Shown here piece after piece: positions 1 through 12,477 of a stretch of 64,000 nt of DNA; the stretch's first letter is position 1, and each line of letters starts with the position of its first letter. The position numbers and the translations under genes are program-made. The notes below the pieces were generated by a model. The model searched no databases. It saw nothing but the letters and a program-made list of their open reading frames with translations, and was not told the DNA's origin. The DNA comes from Anaspis maculata (Eukaryota > Arthropoda > Insecta > Coleoptera > Scraptiidae), in NCBI GenBank assembly GCA_949128115.1, contig OX421965.1, positions 10,013,420-10,077,419 on the forward strand, written 5' to 3'.

Positions 1-637
1 CGGTACTGAATCAAGAGTAAAAATACGGAACCGGCAAAAATGCTGTCACATCCACATGCAATCAAACAAACAACACCAAAAAAAGCATTTTTGCACAAGT
101 GGAATACTTCGGGAGGCATTTTCTCGGGTCGATGAAACTGGATGAACTCAGTCACGCTGCCGTAAACTGAAGTCAGTCCGGTACAAGCTGATACCACGAT
201 GAAAGAATAAATGGTGAGAAATGTCATGGAAATTTTGACGCGTTCCAAAATTCTGCAGCATTCTCGTGATATTCTCTCTTCCATGGTTTCATACGGCCAA
301 AACTGTTCCATGTTTTCGACTAAAACTTTAATTTTTGGTTGCATCATCCCCACTGTAAGCAATCTGATGAAAACCTGACAAAAAAAAAACGTGAGGCAGC
401 TCGATTTTGAGAAAAAGCACCTGTTCTCACCGCAAAAAGTACGGAAAAGTTCATTGCAAAGTCGAGGCGGTTCCTGTCGCTGTTCAAATGGAAGCCAATG
501 ATCAAGTTGTAAAACAGCAGCAAGAGAATCGTCGTGATCAGCAATGAAGCAAAAACTGTATTTTTCACAGGATTCAGTTTTATCACTCCCAGCAGTTTAA
601 GGCCGAAATTGATGGTCTTCCAGTAATTGTCGATCAT
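1..637 (-). CDS. Insect odorant receptor (7tm_6), 5' part, runs off left edge
   Basis: Two exons are readable on the minus strand. Exon 1 is 431-637 (69 codons from ATG at 637, ending LFA before GTGAGA). Exon 2 starts at 374 after a pyrimidine-rich TTTGTCAG and stays open to base 1. The intron is only 56 bp (375-430) and the junction is phase 0. An upstream in-frame ATG at 697 exists, but the start at 637 (MIDNYW) aligns with MIEYYD of the second receptor at 57656. Hydrophobic stretches fit the first four membrane segments of insect odorant receptors. Exon 2 carries ENMEQFWP and a segment CDSIFAGSVFLLLIQYR that resembles the conserved fourth helix region. Receptors of this family act with Orco as ligand-gated channels in sensory neuron membranes; that role is inferred from family membership. 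No stop or frameshift is seen. The 3' exons lie outside the window. Confidence 0.82.
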
Positions 638-1077
638 TTTGTATTTATTTTTTTTTAACACACAAATGGAATAATCCAACCCGACAACAAATCGCACGAA
701 GTTGAAACGACGAATGAGAACAGAACGGCAGCGAGAAGATTAATAATAACTTCTGGAATGGAGGTTTTATCGAATTTAAGCCATGAAATTATTATGAGTA
801 TGTGCAATTAAAATAATATAACATGCATAATGTTCGTCATTCATACAGGTATTGCAATATTCATATTTCAAAGTAGATGACGGGAGTTGAGAAGTACAAA
901 TAGTACAATTCAAATTTCGAATGAAATGACATCTAAGACGGCTATGAAATTGGACATTTGCATTAGAAATAACAAACAAGTAATGTGTTGAATAACGAGT
1001 CCAGGTAGATTTTATATGAAAGATTATCATCAAACATTCACAAATTGTTATTAAGGAGTTCTGGAAGAATAGCCATA
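638..1077. other. Upstream flank of the first odorant receptor
   Basis: AT-rich sequence 5' of the minus-strand receptor start. I see no clear TATA box, no ORF with family resemblance and no repeat in it. The promoter is presumably here, but nothing in the bases pins it down. Confidence 0.4.
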
Positions 1078-2100
1078 CAGGGTGGCCCAACGAAAACAGA
1101 ACAGAGGGGTTTTCGGGCATTTCACTTCATTTTTTTGAAAAAAGCTCCGACAGGTCGATTTTTATATTGAGGGGGACATCTGAAACATACATTGGCGGAT
1201 TTCTATCTTTAGCCCTCTCATCCCCACTCACCCCAACCTCGAAGTTTTGAATGACACCACCCACTTTGTGATCATCAAATTGAAGAGAATTAAAATTCTC
1301 TTTCTGAAAAAATATTTCTATAATTTTCAACCCCACCCCCCTTCTTCCTAGAGCTGTCAGAGTTTCCAATGTGATATTTTTGATCTCCTAATTCTCTTCA
1401 GTACAGTCAACGTCATCCTGCACAGCATCGAGGGAGAAAATTTTCTGTGTGAAAAGTGCCACCCAAATTCACCTTTTCACTCCCCCACCTCAATTTCAAA
1501 ATCTTAAATGACACTACCTACTTTGTAATACATCAAATCAAAGGGAATTGAATTCTCTTCCTAAATAAAATATTTTCAGAAATTTCTCTTTCAGCCCCCT
1601 TTGCCCATAAAATACTTCGAATATTCAATTTATCAGGAGAGGGGTTAAAAATTTGGAAAAAATTGTTTTCAGAAAGAGAAATCAATTTCCTTTTATTCGA
1701 TGTATCACAAAGTAGGTGGTGTCTGTTGAATTCTGAAGTTGGGGTGTGGGAGAGGAAAGGGGTGAATTTGGGTAACACTTTTCTCCACCGAAAATGTTCG
1801 CCTTCTCCTTATAAAATGGGACAGTCAGAGAAATTTGAGAAGGTGGGAGGTGGAGTTGAAAATTTTGAAATTTTTTTTCCAGAAAAAGAATTCCATTCTC
1901 TCTGATTTGATGTATCGCAAAATAGATGGTGTCATTTGAAATTTTAAAGTTGAGGTGGGTAGGGGTGAGGGGACTGAAGATAGAAATTTTGCAATGTATG
2001 TTTCAGATGTCCGTCTCGATATAAAAATCGACCTGTCCGAGCTTTTTTAGAAAAAAATGATGTGAAATGTCCGAAAGCCCCTCTGCTCTGTTTTCGTTGG
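1078..2100. mobile_element. Long hairpin element with CAGGGTGGCC left end
   Basis: The left end CAGGGTGGCCCAACGAAAAC follows a TA (1076-1077). The right end repeats it inverted, TTTTCGTTGGG near 2085-2099, but the last bases matching CCACCCTG-TA are missing, so the right terminus is eroded. The two halves are complementary along most of their length. Inside each arm a block containing CAAAGTAGGTGGTGTC recurs about every 200 bp (near 1255, 1510, 1700, 1920), so arms were also duplicated internally. It has no coding capacity and is a non-autonomous element of the CAGGGTG/TA type. Confidence 0.6.
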
Positions 2101-2254
2101 GAATGAGAACACAAGGAGGTCCGATAGGGCTTCGAATATCTCATGAAGGCACATGAATGCTTCACTAGAACTCCGAAAGCAACGGAAAAAGCAGGGAAGC
2201 TTGGCAGAGCCTTAAACGATATAGAAGACAAATATAGGTGGTCAAATAGGGCTG

Positions 2255-2498
2255 CAAAGAATCCACCATTCAGTTCGGTTGATGATATACCAATTTTTTA
2301 CTTTTTTTTCTATATTGCACCCTGTATACGGCGCCTGTAGTACTTGCGACTTTGCTTACCGATTTCAATCGGTCCAGGTTGGCTTCAGCTACACTTGAGG
2401 CAAAGGGCAATAATGGTCTTGCTTGTTATTGAAGTGAATAAGGGTGCCCCCTAAAATTTGACAGTAATATGTATAATCCCCGATATGATCGTCCGGAC
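2255..2498. repeat. Solo right arm of the FB-1 hairpin family
   Basis: This stretch matches the right outer arm of the FB-1 copy at 37620-37832: the shared order is GTTCGGTTGATGATATA, CACCCTGTATACGGCG, AATCGGTC, TTGTTAT, GGTGCCCCCTAA and finally GTCCGGAC (2491-2498). No left arm is present, so it is a truncated relic. The 150 bp to its left (2101-2254) hold nothing I recognise. Confidence 0.5.
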
Positions 2499-2613
2499 AA
2501 TTAAATCTCTAGACAGACAACAGACAACAAGCAAGAAACCAAATGTGGACTCGAAGAAAAAATGTAATGTCACATCGATTTTGCAACTAAGCATTCACAA
2601 CAGGATGTCCATT

Positions 2614-3947
2614 CAGTGTGGGACTAAGGGGGGGGGCGGCGGGGGTGGTCCGCCTTGGGCCTCGGGGCGTCAATCATCTGATGGGGCCCCAAATTCTTCT
2701 TGTTTGTGAAAAAACTGCGAAAATATTGAGATGAATAATTCAAAAAGTTTCAATTTTTTCCCTCAATGGTAATGTTTTTTGCATATTGTGAGTAACATAT
2801 TGTTTTTCTTTTTTTTTTCATTTTTAAGTTACCTTGGCAGGCCCCATGACAACAGGTTTGGGGGCCTATAGTCTACACACAGGCAATATAGTACAGGCCA
2901 GTAAGATATCTACCCGGAAATTCAAAATAACGAGCTGAAATTTGGAGGGTATCTTCATAGACTCAGTAGAAACAAACTCTTAAAAGTCCCCAGAAATCCC
3001 ATTTGGGCAAACGCCGATATCTTGATTTTTCATCCTACTTTCATTTTTTTTTGTTTTTAGTCACAGCGACCCGCTTTTTATGATTTTTTGCTTCTCCAGA
3101 GGTTTTCAAGGGTGGATAAGCGTAACTCAAAATCTATAAATTATTAATTCGACTCAAAATCACAATGTCAACACAAAAAAATGACAAAATATGAAAATTG
3201 GAAATCTTATTATAATAGTCTAGATGTTAGGCGAAAGCACCCTGTATTTGATCGTTAAAACATGCCACTTGACATATAGTTGTTGTATGGACCATAATCT
3301 TCCGATTCAGAAGTGTAGCCATCGGCGACAGACATGCAGCTCTGTATACAGGGTGGAAAAGAAAAAGGAAGAAGAAAAAATGTAACTCATGAACCGAAAG
3401 AGGTAGAGTCGCGTAAACGGGCATACATAGCCTGATGTTTATGCCCATGAAGTTCCATCAAACCATTTCAGATGTACTGAAACGTTCCTGAAATATTCAG
3501 AAAAAACTGTTTTTTTTCCATAAAAAATTAATTTTCAAGTAAATCAGTGAATTATCAAAGTATAGGAGTAGAACTTTATAGTTCTTCATTCAGTAATGTA
3601 ACAAACTGAGAATGATCGGTAGCCAGTGCCTAGGCCTATTCCCAGAAAAAAGACTTTTTTCTCCTCCCAAGAGCCATCTTGCGTTCACTATTCACAAAAT
3701 AATTAGGAAAGTGACTGGTGCTCATAAGTCACTAAGATTGGTGAAGTACAAACCGTGACTACGCCACTGTGTTTTATAGTCAAGTTAACAACTCATTATT
3801 TTGTTTCTTAGGCTATTGCTCAATCACGGCGGGGCAGGGCGGGGCAAAAAGTCTGCCGCCCCCCCCTTCATATTTTTAACTTTCACTCCTTAGGGGCCCC
3901 ATCTCACAATTCCGCCCAGGGCCCCCAATTCCCTTAGTCCGCCACTG
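2614..3947. mobile_element. Non-autonomous hAT-type element with 8-bp target duplication
   Basis: Left end CAGTGTGGGACTAAGGG at 2614 and right end CCCTTAGTCCGCCACTG to 3947 are inverted copies. They are flanked by an exact 8-bp direct repeat TGTCCATT at 2606-2613 and 3948-3955. An 8-bp duplication with CAGTGGCG-like ends is characteristic of the hAT superfamily. The subterminal parts are G-rich on the left (GGGGGGGGGCGGCGGGGGTGG) and C-rich on the right. No transposase is present. The middle is occupied by an arm of an unrelated hairpin element from about 3226. Confidence 0.82.
3226..3785. repeat. Single arm of a TTAGGCGAAA-ended hairpin element, nested in the hAT element
   Basis: Begins TTAGGCGAAAGCACCCTG and, after about 125 bp, reaches TA-CAGGGTGG (3351-3359). 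The whole arm is an inverted copy of 29243-29805, sharing the TTCCGATTCAGAAGTGTAG block, the AAGTGGCATGTT-type block and the CAGTGCCTAGGC block. The opposite arm is missing here. Near its inner end a second hAT-like terminus, ACTACGCCACTG, is visible at about 3759-3770 without a partner. Confidence 0.5.
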
Positions 3948-4106
3948 TGTCCATTTTAGGTAGGCGGTAGGCACGTTGGCAATAGAAATCAAAACTCTCC
4001 CTTAAATTATTGTGAATATAGGTGTAATCAGAATGTTTACAAGAGTTCACTTTCATTCACAATCATCTGCAAAGGTGCTCCTGTTGAATTTTATATAAAA
4101 AAAATA

Positions 4107-4685
4107 CAGGGTGATCCAAAAATGGCGCATTTCTTTTCGGGCACGTTATACTGGACGTTAACGGAGCATGGGAAAAATAATTTAAAAAACTATTCGGCTT
4201 CGATTTGCAAGTTATTAGCAAAAACAAATCTGTCCAATCTGGCAGCATCGCATTAGTACCTACCTGGCACCTTCAGATCAAAGAGGTATTATACATCACA
4301 ACTGGGATCACGCCATCATAATAGCATTATTGTATTGTTACCCTGGAAACTCCGTAGAACCTGCCAGACCATACCAAACATACTTGTCAAATGTATTTTC
4401 ACGGCACTTTTGAGGTGAAAGACGAATTTTGAAATATGAAAATACGACTCAAATCTCAATTGCAAGAGAAATTTTCAATCGGGAACTACTAACGACATGT
4501 GACTCTTCGCAAGTAACAATGCTTTGCTTTAAAATCATGCAAACTGAAGCAGTTGAATTCTCAACTTCACCTCCTCATAACTCGAAGGATGAATGAGCCA
4601 ATTTTTTTTTACTATTGTTTCCGTGCTCCCTTAACGTCCCCCACAACGTACACGGGAGGAAATGCGACATTTCTGAATCACCCTG
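4107..4685. mobile_element. Stand-alone CAGGGTG-type hairpin, TA target duplication
   Basis: Left end CAGGGTGATCC at 4107 and right end GATTCACCCTG to 4685 are inverted, with TA on both sides (4105-4106 and 4686-4687). Inner complementary blocks include GGACGTTAACGGAGCATGGG and CCGTGCTCCCTTAACGTCC. TA duplication and lack of coding capacity fit a Tc1/mariner-type MITE. Unlike the other copies in this window its flanks are not visibly palindromic, which makes it useful as a free-standing reference copy of the inner layer of the composite hairpins. Confidence 0.68.
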
Positions 4686-5350
4686 TATAAAGCTGCCCGA
4701 GTTGAATTTTGAGATTAACTTCCTATACCTACTTATCTTATTAGTTATCGCACAGTTGTGGGAAAGTGTACATTGGATGATATGTTTGAATTATCTGCAA
4801 AAATCAACAACTACAAAAAAAGTACAGTCAACTGGTTCCATGAATTTCACACCTGAATAATTTTACAGTTTTTTCTAACACGAAAAAAACAGATATTACA
4901 GATATGGTAAGAAGCACCGAATGTACCTACCTTGGGAAATAATTTTATTTTTATTATGAGGAGAATAATTGTGCACTTTACATGCCTGTAATGTTTATCC
5001 GCAAAAGTGCAGATAGGCATCAGAGAACCACTGATATGAAGAAAATCATGATCAAGTGAACCACTTATAACCTCGTTAGGTAGGTACATAGTGATCACGA
5101 TTGCAAAATTATCATCGTGCAAAGTTAGTACTCGTAGTACCTATCCCTACAAAAATGTTTAAAAAGAAATGCTCATGCTCACATCATGGTCAAAAGTACT
5201 TTTCGGCATGGCCTGATGATTCAGTGACAATTTTGTCCACAATCCTGTAATTGGTTCAATTAAAACACAACAGCCGATTCAAACCCAAATGGTTCAATGT
5301 GACACGCGATATTCAATTTTTGCTCAATTTTTCATTCTTTGCTAAAAAAT
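4686..5350. other. Unassigned AT-rich stretch
   Basis: I see no gene, repeat boundary or RNA gene here. Short GTAGGTAC/TACCTAC strings occur around 4925, 5080 and 5130, as they do across the window. Confidence 0.3.
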
Positions 5351-6944
5351 CTGTTGTGGGGCGACACAAAACTTTCCCGGCGGTATCCAGAGACCTCAGT
5401 GATGATTTTGGGCTGAGCGTCCCTTCGAGAAGGTCAGATTTAAGTAGGACATAGATGAAAAAGTTCTACAAAGTCAGTTGAGCGTTGAGCGAGAATCCTG
5501 CATCCATTGTTTGGCCGACAGAACAAGTGACAGGTTAGGTTAGTTTTCCAAGGTAATGAAATAATTCAAAAGGTAGAACTAGGTAGCTAATTGTTGTGAT
5601 ATCTCAAGAACACTCAAGAATGCATGCTAGTTTCTCATAAATTTTTCTTTCTACTTTAGACATGATGATGAAATTACACAGACTTGATTGAGAACTTTTA
5701 CTGCATCTGTGTACCAAATTTCATCTCTATATTTTCAATTTAGAGCTTGAGCAGACAAGCCCAGACCCAATGTGCCACCTGAGGGCTTCCGATCAAAATC
5801 ATCTACCCAAAGTCTAATAAGATTATTCCAGGCTGAACTTATGCTTTCGTACCTGATTTCGATTTGATCGGATCAATAATTCGGTCATTATCGTGGCAGA
5901 ACCGCTCAATTTGCACGATCGCATAAGCGGTTTTATATTTTCAGTGGGAAAATTTCCGGGAAATTGGAGAGAAATTATAGGAAAATGTTCAAGAACCAGT
6001 TATCTATTCTCCAAAAACAAATGGTAGAAATCTGTTCACGGAATAAAAAGTTGGAAAATTTCCAGTTTTTCCAGAGAGGAAAACTTGAAAACCGTTGGTC
6101 CGATTTTGAAAATTTTTCCTCCAAAAATTGATTCAGTCCTTTCTCCAACTTTCATTCGCAGCATGTCTGCACCTAAAATGAATATTTCGTGTGGCTCACA
6201 GCATGTTGAAGTTTACGCTGCAGTTTTTTCAAATTCACGGAATGTACAAATTTGATATTGAAAAAATTACCGTCGGAAAACCGAAGCTGTGTCGATTTCA
6301 AAAATATATCTACAAGACGCCTAGTTCAATCTACTTCCGATATCAGTCCAAATTTTTTCGAAAAAAGTCGATCCTCGAGCAGGAATGAATTTTTGAGTGG
6401 AGTGCTGCATCAAAGCGAGTCATCCTAGTGGAAATCCGGGTGAGTCGTTCTCTCGGGTGGCAACGGCTAGGAGGAATTTTGAAAATTCATAACGTCCGAC
6501 GGGAGAATGGTGGAAAATTGCAACTGCAGACCTAATTTGACTCTTATGTTTTGTTGCTTTCTGCCAAATTTGGTCCCAATTCATCGGATAGATTTTGAAT
6601 AATTGAACGGTAAAGTTTTGAACTTTGACATTTTTTATTTTTTGACAGATGACAAATAGAGCGATATTTTTAACCATTCTGAATACAGTTTTTCATGAGC
6701 TTTCAAACGGCATTTTGCAAGTCAAGTTCTGTGAGATATAGTTTCTGTCATTTTTTGATAATGACACTTCCGTTTGACAGATGACAGCCAAAAACTAATC
6801 AGCTCATTTAACAGCAAGACCCTGTTCGTATACAAAATTTCAAGTCGATCAGACCACCGGTTCGGCAGCTATCGTGTCAGAACGTTTTTCCTGCATCCTG
6901 CATCATTACATAACTTTCCCCTGGACGGGCCGGGAAAGTAAAAT
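5351..6944. repeat. ACTTTCCCGG-family module A
   Basis: Starts CTGTTGTGGGGCGACACAAA followed by ACTTTCCCGGCGGTATCCAG and ends GGGCCGGGAAAGTAAAA. The first part (to about 6387) is repeated in direct orientation in module B. The last part (6388-6944, starting near TTTTTGAGTGGAGTG) is repeated at 14444-15003. The ACTTTCCCGGC / GCCGGGAAAGT ends are inverted, suggesting a DNA transposon, but repeats are so interleaved that true ends and target duplications cannot be fixed by eye. Confidence 0.5.
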
Positions 6945-7869
6945 CTGTTGTGGGGCGACACAAAACTTTCCCGGCGGTATCCAGGGACGTCAGTAATGAT
7001 TTTGATCGAAGTGTCCCTTCGGGAAGGTGGGACTTAATTCGGAAATTGATGAAAACATTTTACTCAGTTGTGCGTTACGCGATCATTCTGCATCCATTGT
7101 TGGGCCTACAGAACAAGTGACAGGTTCTTAGGTTTCCATGGTGATGAAATATTTCGAAAGGTAGAACTAGGAAGAAGACAATTGTTGCGAAATTTGAAGA
7201 ATGCAATGCTATATCCAGACAAGCCCAGACCCAATGTGTCACCTGAAGGCTTCCGATCAAAATCATTTACCTAAAATCTAATCAGGTCATTCCAGGCTGA
7301 ACTTATGCTTTCGTACCTGATTTCGATTTGATCGAATCAATAATTCGGTAATTATCGTGGCAGAACCGCTTAATTTGCACGATCGCATGAGCGGCTTTAT
7401 ATTTCCAGTAGGAAAATTCCCGGGAAATTGGAGAGAAATTATTGGAAAATGTTCATGAACCAGTTATCTATTCTTCAAAAACAAATGGTAGAAATCTGTT
7501 CACGGAATAAAAAGTTCCAGGTTCCAGTTTAAGAAAATTTCCAGTTTTTCCAGAGAGGAAAACTTGAAAACCGTTGGTCCGATTTTGGAAAATTTTTCTC
7601 CAAAAATTAATTCAGTCTTTTCTCCAACTTTCATTCGCAGCATGTCTGCACCTAAAATGAATATTTCGTGTGGCTCACCGCATGTTGAAGTTTACGCTGC
7701 AGTTTTTTCAAATTCGCGGAATATGTAAATTTGTTATTGAAAAAATTACCGTCGGAAAACCGAAGCTGTGTCGATTTTAAAAATATATCCACAAGACGTC
7801 CAGTTCAATATGCTTCCGATATCAGTCGAAATTTTCCGAAAAAAGTCGATCCTCGTGCAGGAATGAATT
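6945..7869. repeat. ACTTTCCCGG-family module B
   Basis: A direct repeat of the first about 900 bp of module A, with only scattered substitutions (for example the shared ATTTCCAGTTTTTCCAGAGA and ATGAATATTTCGTGTGGCTC). It lacks the GAGTGGAGTG-type terminal block and runs straight into module C. Confidence 0.5.
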
Positions 7870-9660
7870 ACTTTCCCGGCCCCCCACGAACTCGGAGGGA
7901 AAGTATTGTAATCGTGCAGAAAAAAAGTTTTGGGATTACGCCGGATATATCCATTTTGAGGTTTTTCAAGACGATTTAGACAATTTCCAGAATGATGTCT
8001 GTCCGTATGTCTGTATGTGTGTATGTCTGTGATCTTCCACGATAACTGCCGAAACATTGATCCGATCGACTTGAAATTTGGTATGCAGACGATTTTTCGC
8101 CCTGGAATGACCGGATTAGTTTTTGGCTGTCATCTGTCAAACAGAAGTGTCACTATCAGCAAATGACAGAAGCTACATCTCACAAAACTTGACTTGCGAT
8201 ATGTCATTTGAAAGCCCTTGAAGAACTGTATTCAGAACAGTTAAAAGTATGTTCCTACCTGTTACCTGTCAAATTATAAAAAATATCAAAGTCTGGAACT
8301 TTGCCATTTAATTATTCAAAATCTATATGACAGGTGTGAACTAAACCCGGCAGGAAGCAACATTACCAAAGAATCAAACTAATGCTGAAGTTGGAGTTTC
8401 CCACCGTTTTCCGGACAAGCGCTATGGATTTTTAAAAATTTTCCTAGCCAATTCCAGCCTCGCTTGCCTGTTCCTTGATTTTTGGCCTATTTAATTTTCT
8501 TAGCAACATGGCAACCAAACCGGTAGGTAACTACGGTTTTGTTAGGAATCGTATCAATGTCAAAGTGACAACATGAACGCTGTTCTCGGCAGGTTCTCGG
8601 TGTTTTCTTTTGTATCTTCTTGCATTATTTGGGGCAACAGTGCGAACCGATCCTTTGTGTTGTTTGGGGCTCCGTAAACCCCCTTGTGTTTTCTGTAGTT
8701 TTAGCAACTCCAGTATGCTCATTCCATTGACGTATATGTACAAACTGTAATGTGTGCAGTTCCCTTATTTGATTCGGTACCAGGGCCCCATCCCCATGGT
8801 GTCTGCTGTTCAAGGCCCTGATGGGGCCCCCATCTGTGTCTATCAGATTTTGCCGTTTCAGGCCAAAACTGCGGCCTTGTGTCTTCTTGGGTTCGTTGAA
8901 GCCCTCTAGGCTCCTGGTGTCTACGGGTGTCTCTTGAAGCCCCACTGAGCCCCCCCTTTTTTTAGTTTTCAGAACTATCGTGCCTTCAGGTGTGGTTCGG
9001 ACCTAATTTCTTGATGGGCTCGAAGTCTCATTTCAGAGGTCACCACTTGGGGGCCCTGAATTGCACTCAATTAGAACTCTGCCCCAGGTTTTCAATCCGC
9101 GACTGATTTTCACCGGCTATTTTGCAAACAATAATTTAGGTTGCATCATTGAAGGTAACAGTGCGCCCCGATTAATTGTGTCTTCAGGTGTTGTTTGGGG
9201 CTGCGTAAACCCCTTTGTGTGGAACTAGCATTGCATTCTTGAGATATCACAACAGTTTACTACCTGTAGCTCCAATCAAATCGAAATCAGGTACGAAAAC
9301 ATAAGGTCAGCCTGGAATGACCTGATTAGTTTTTGGATAGATGATTTCGATCGGGAGTCCTCAAGGGACACATTGGGTCTGGGCTTGTCTGGATGCAGCA
9401 TTGCATTCTCCAAATTCGCAACAATTGTCTTCCTAGTTCTACCTTTCGAAGTATTTTATCACTATGGAAACCTAAGAACCTGTCACTTATTTTGTAGGCT
9501 CAACAATGGATGCAGAATGATCGCATAACGCACAACTTACTAGAACTTTTTCAATCAACTTTTCAATTAAATCCAATTTCCCCGAAGGGACGCCTAAATC
9601 AAACTCATTACTGACGTCCCTGAATACCGCCGGGAAAGTTTTGTGTCGCCCCACAACAGA
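7870..9660. repeat. ACTTTCCCGG-family module C
   Basis: Begins ACTTTCCCGGCCCCCCACGA and ends in the inverted CCGCCGGGAAAGT...CCACAACAGA block. An internal TGTCTGTATGTGTGTATGTC tract lies near 8005-8030. The 8570-9240 part is richer in G and C with repeated TTGTGTCTTCAGGTG and TTTGGGGCTCCGTAAACCCC motifs. The left 500 bp is an inverted relative of the terminal block of module A (the TTTTTGGCTGTCATCTGTCA stretch is shared in reverse). No intact ORF. Confidence 0.45.
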
Positions 9661-9664
9661 TTTT

Positions 9665-10900
9665 ACTTTCCCGGCCCCCCACGAACTCGGAGGGAAAGTA
9701 TTGTAATCGTGCAGAAAAAAAGTTTTGGGATTACGCCGGATATATCCATTTTGAGGTTTTTCAAGACGATTGAGACTATTTCCAGAATGATGTTTGTCCG
9801 TGAGTGTGTATGTATGTATGTCTGTGATCTTCCACGATAACTGCCGAAACGTTGATCCGATCGACTTGAAACTTGGTATGCATACGGGGTTTCACCCTGG
9901 AATGACCGGATTAGTTTTTGGCTGTCATCTGTCAAACGGAAGTATCACTATCAGAAAATGACAGAAGCTACATCTCACGGAACTTGACTTGCAATATGTC
10001 ATTCGAAAGCCCTTGAAAAACTGTATTCAGAACAGTTGGAAATATTTTCCTATCTGTTATCTGTCAAATTATAAAAAATGTCGAAGTCTGGAGCTTTGTC
10101 ATTTGATTATTCAAAATCTATACGACAGATTTGAACCAAACTTGGCAGGAAGCAACATTACCAAAAAATCAAACTAATGCTGAAGTTGGAGTTTCCCATC
10201 ATTCACCAGCCGAGCGCTATGAATTTTCAAAGTTTGGCCTGGCCGAATTCAGCCGGGCTTGCCTGTTGCTCGAATTTTGGCCTATTCAATTTTTTTAGCA
10301 ACCAGACCGGTACGTTTCTGTTACATTGACGTATCCATCGTGATCCCTGGTATCTATGTCAAAGTGACAAAATAATTATGGATACAGGCAGATCTCGGTG
10401 TGTTTCTTTTTATCGTTTAAGACAACAGTGTGCTCCGATCCTTTGTGTCTTCAAGTATCGTTTTGGGGGGCTCCGTGAACCCCCTTGTGTTTTCTGTAGC
10501 TTTAGCAACTCCAGTATGCCCATCCCGTTTTGGCGTATACCTACGTTCAATCTCGAATGTGTCCAGTTCCCTTGTATGATTCGGTACCAGGGCCCCATGT
10601 TTTCTTACTGCCGTTCAAAGCCCTGATGGGGCCCCCACTTGTGACTATCAGATTTTGCCGTTTCAGGCCAATCGACGCCGTTATGTCTTCTTGGGTTGGT
10701 TGAAGCTCTATGGTGTCTACGGGTGTCTCATGGAGTCCCACTGAGCTCCCCCTCGTCTTTTCAGTCTTCAGAACTATTGTGCCGTCAGGTGTGTTCCGGA
10801 CCTGTCCTTTTCAAGGGCTCGAAGCTCCATTCCACATGCCGTTTGGGGCCCTGAAGTTCAAATAATAAGAACTCCCGCTAGGTATTCTATACTCGTGAAC
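9665..10900. repeat. ACTTTCCCGG-family module D (direct repeat of module C)
   Basis: Repeats the left about 1.2 kb of module C in the same orientation, including ACTTTCCCGGCCCCCCACGA, the TGTGTATGTATGTATGTCTG tract and the GC-richer block with GGGGGCTCCGTGAACCCCC. Divergence from C is obvious but moderate. The following 10901-11338 shows only a fragment of the array unit seen at 12478-14440. Confidence 0.45.
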
Positions 10901-11338
10901 CGATTTCCACCAAATATTTTTTTAACAATCGGTAATTGGTTCTTGGATATTCTCAAACTATTTTTCGTCCAATCTTCTGAATTATTTTGGTTGAAAAACA
11001 ACTTTCTCTCTATGGAACTAAATGTTCTGATGGATGAGGTTCTACAAAGCCTTGAACCTTGAACCGCAGTGCTTTATTGTGATGTGTGTATCCGAGTTAG
11101 TTTTCCTGGATGGTCGCTGGACTTGATCGATTTTTTCTTCAGTTTTACAATCATTTGATATGTAATCGTGCAGATTGAACTGTTCTGCCAACAACTGTCC
11201 AACAATGATAACAGAATGCCGTCGCTCGGCTTGTCTACCCAAGCTCTAAATTGAAGATATAGGGTTGAAATTTGACACAAAGATGCGATGCAGTAAAAGT
11301 CCTTATCAAGTTTGTGTAATTTTATCATCATATCTATA

Positions 11339-12449
11339 CGTTGTTTCAGATTGATTGCTATCTCAGTAGGCATTGGAAGTATATGGTAAAAGTCGCTTTA
11401 GCTTTGTCTAGTTCTAAAACGTTTATTGTTTTAGTCCCAAGTCAGTGTGACATCTCAATCAAAATCAACCGCGAAGTTTTTTACTGTCATCCAAACTGTC
11501 ATGTTTCTGTCCACCTAGATAGCTTTTGGAAAGAAAACCGTAATAAGCACCTATCGACGCAAGTTTTAAGAATCTGTACGTGTTACTTATACAGTTATCG
11601 TTGTTCCTGTTACGTTATACCTACTGTTACTGTTGTGTTGTTCCTTCATTGGTTTTGATTACCTGATAATTTTCACGCCATGTGTGGGGATCCAGTTCGT
11701 TTATCTGCGAGAGAACGTGAAATACTTTGACGCTGTTACGAAGAATTCTTCGGAGTTCCAACAATGCAGCTGCCAGCATTCAGCGCGTTGCTTTGATCTT
11801 TAGTAACGTTTTGCACGGTCAAACGCATACTGGCAAAAAGAAGCCAGATCGTCACTACTTAAACCAAAAAGTGGCTGTGGATCCCTGAGCCCAGTCGAGA
11901 AAAAAATCAGCCAGGCGCCCGTTCTCAATCAAAAGAGTAGGTACAGTACAGTCTGTTGTGCCATATCCTACCAGATTTCGTGTTTCTGTCTTCACTAAAA
12001 GGCTCAGTTGAAGTAGAACAGCGTAACTCGGCTTTAGAAGCAGATCTTCCTTGATATCTGATCCCTCTCAAGGCCATGGAGTTTGCTTTACTGCTTTACT
12101 ATCTACCTGTGTGATATGTGCACAATGTTGATTGAGACTGTGGCAAGAACGAAATCTGCTGACTCCCCAGGTGCCTGTGTGAGATCGGAAACAGAGACGG
12201 TTCGACATCAAAACTGCATGTATCTTTCTTCAAGTGCACCTTGAATAGGGTGCCGCACGTGATACTTGATAAAAAACTGAAGAAATACTTTCTGACTGAA
12301 AGGAGTGAAAGATCTGACTTATAACCTGAAAATAAATAATGAAGTTTCCATGATATTTACACTTTTGATTTGACGTTTTTTGTAACTAAATCTAAAGCTG
12401 CATTTAGATTTTCATGACCTACTGGGATAGCAATATTTCTGAAACAACG
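11339..12449. mobile_element. Inverted-repeat element inserted in the tandem array, TATA flanks
   Basis: The ends CGTTGTTTCAGA (11339) and TCTGAAACAACG (to 12449) are inverted and each is flanked by TATA (11335-11338 and 12450-12453). They interrupt the sequence ATCATCAT(A/G)TCTA-AAGTAGAAAC that is continuous in the neighbouring array units, so the insertion site is defined by comparison. Subterminal arms remain recognisably complementary (GTCGCTTTAGC and its counterpart). No coding sequence recognised. Confidence 0.58.
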
Positions 12450-12477
12450 TATAAAGTAGAAACAAAAATTTTAATAC

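Noticed and set aside
9643..9840. Repeated open frame ending in CVCMYVCDLPR
   Set aside because: It recurs in modules C and D of the repeat family and reflects a TGTATG-type simple repeat; not a conserved protein.
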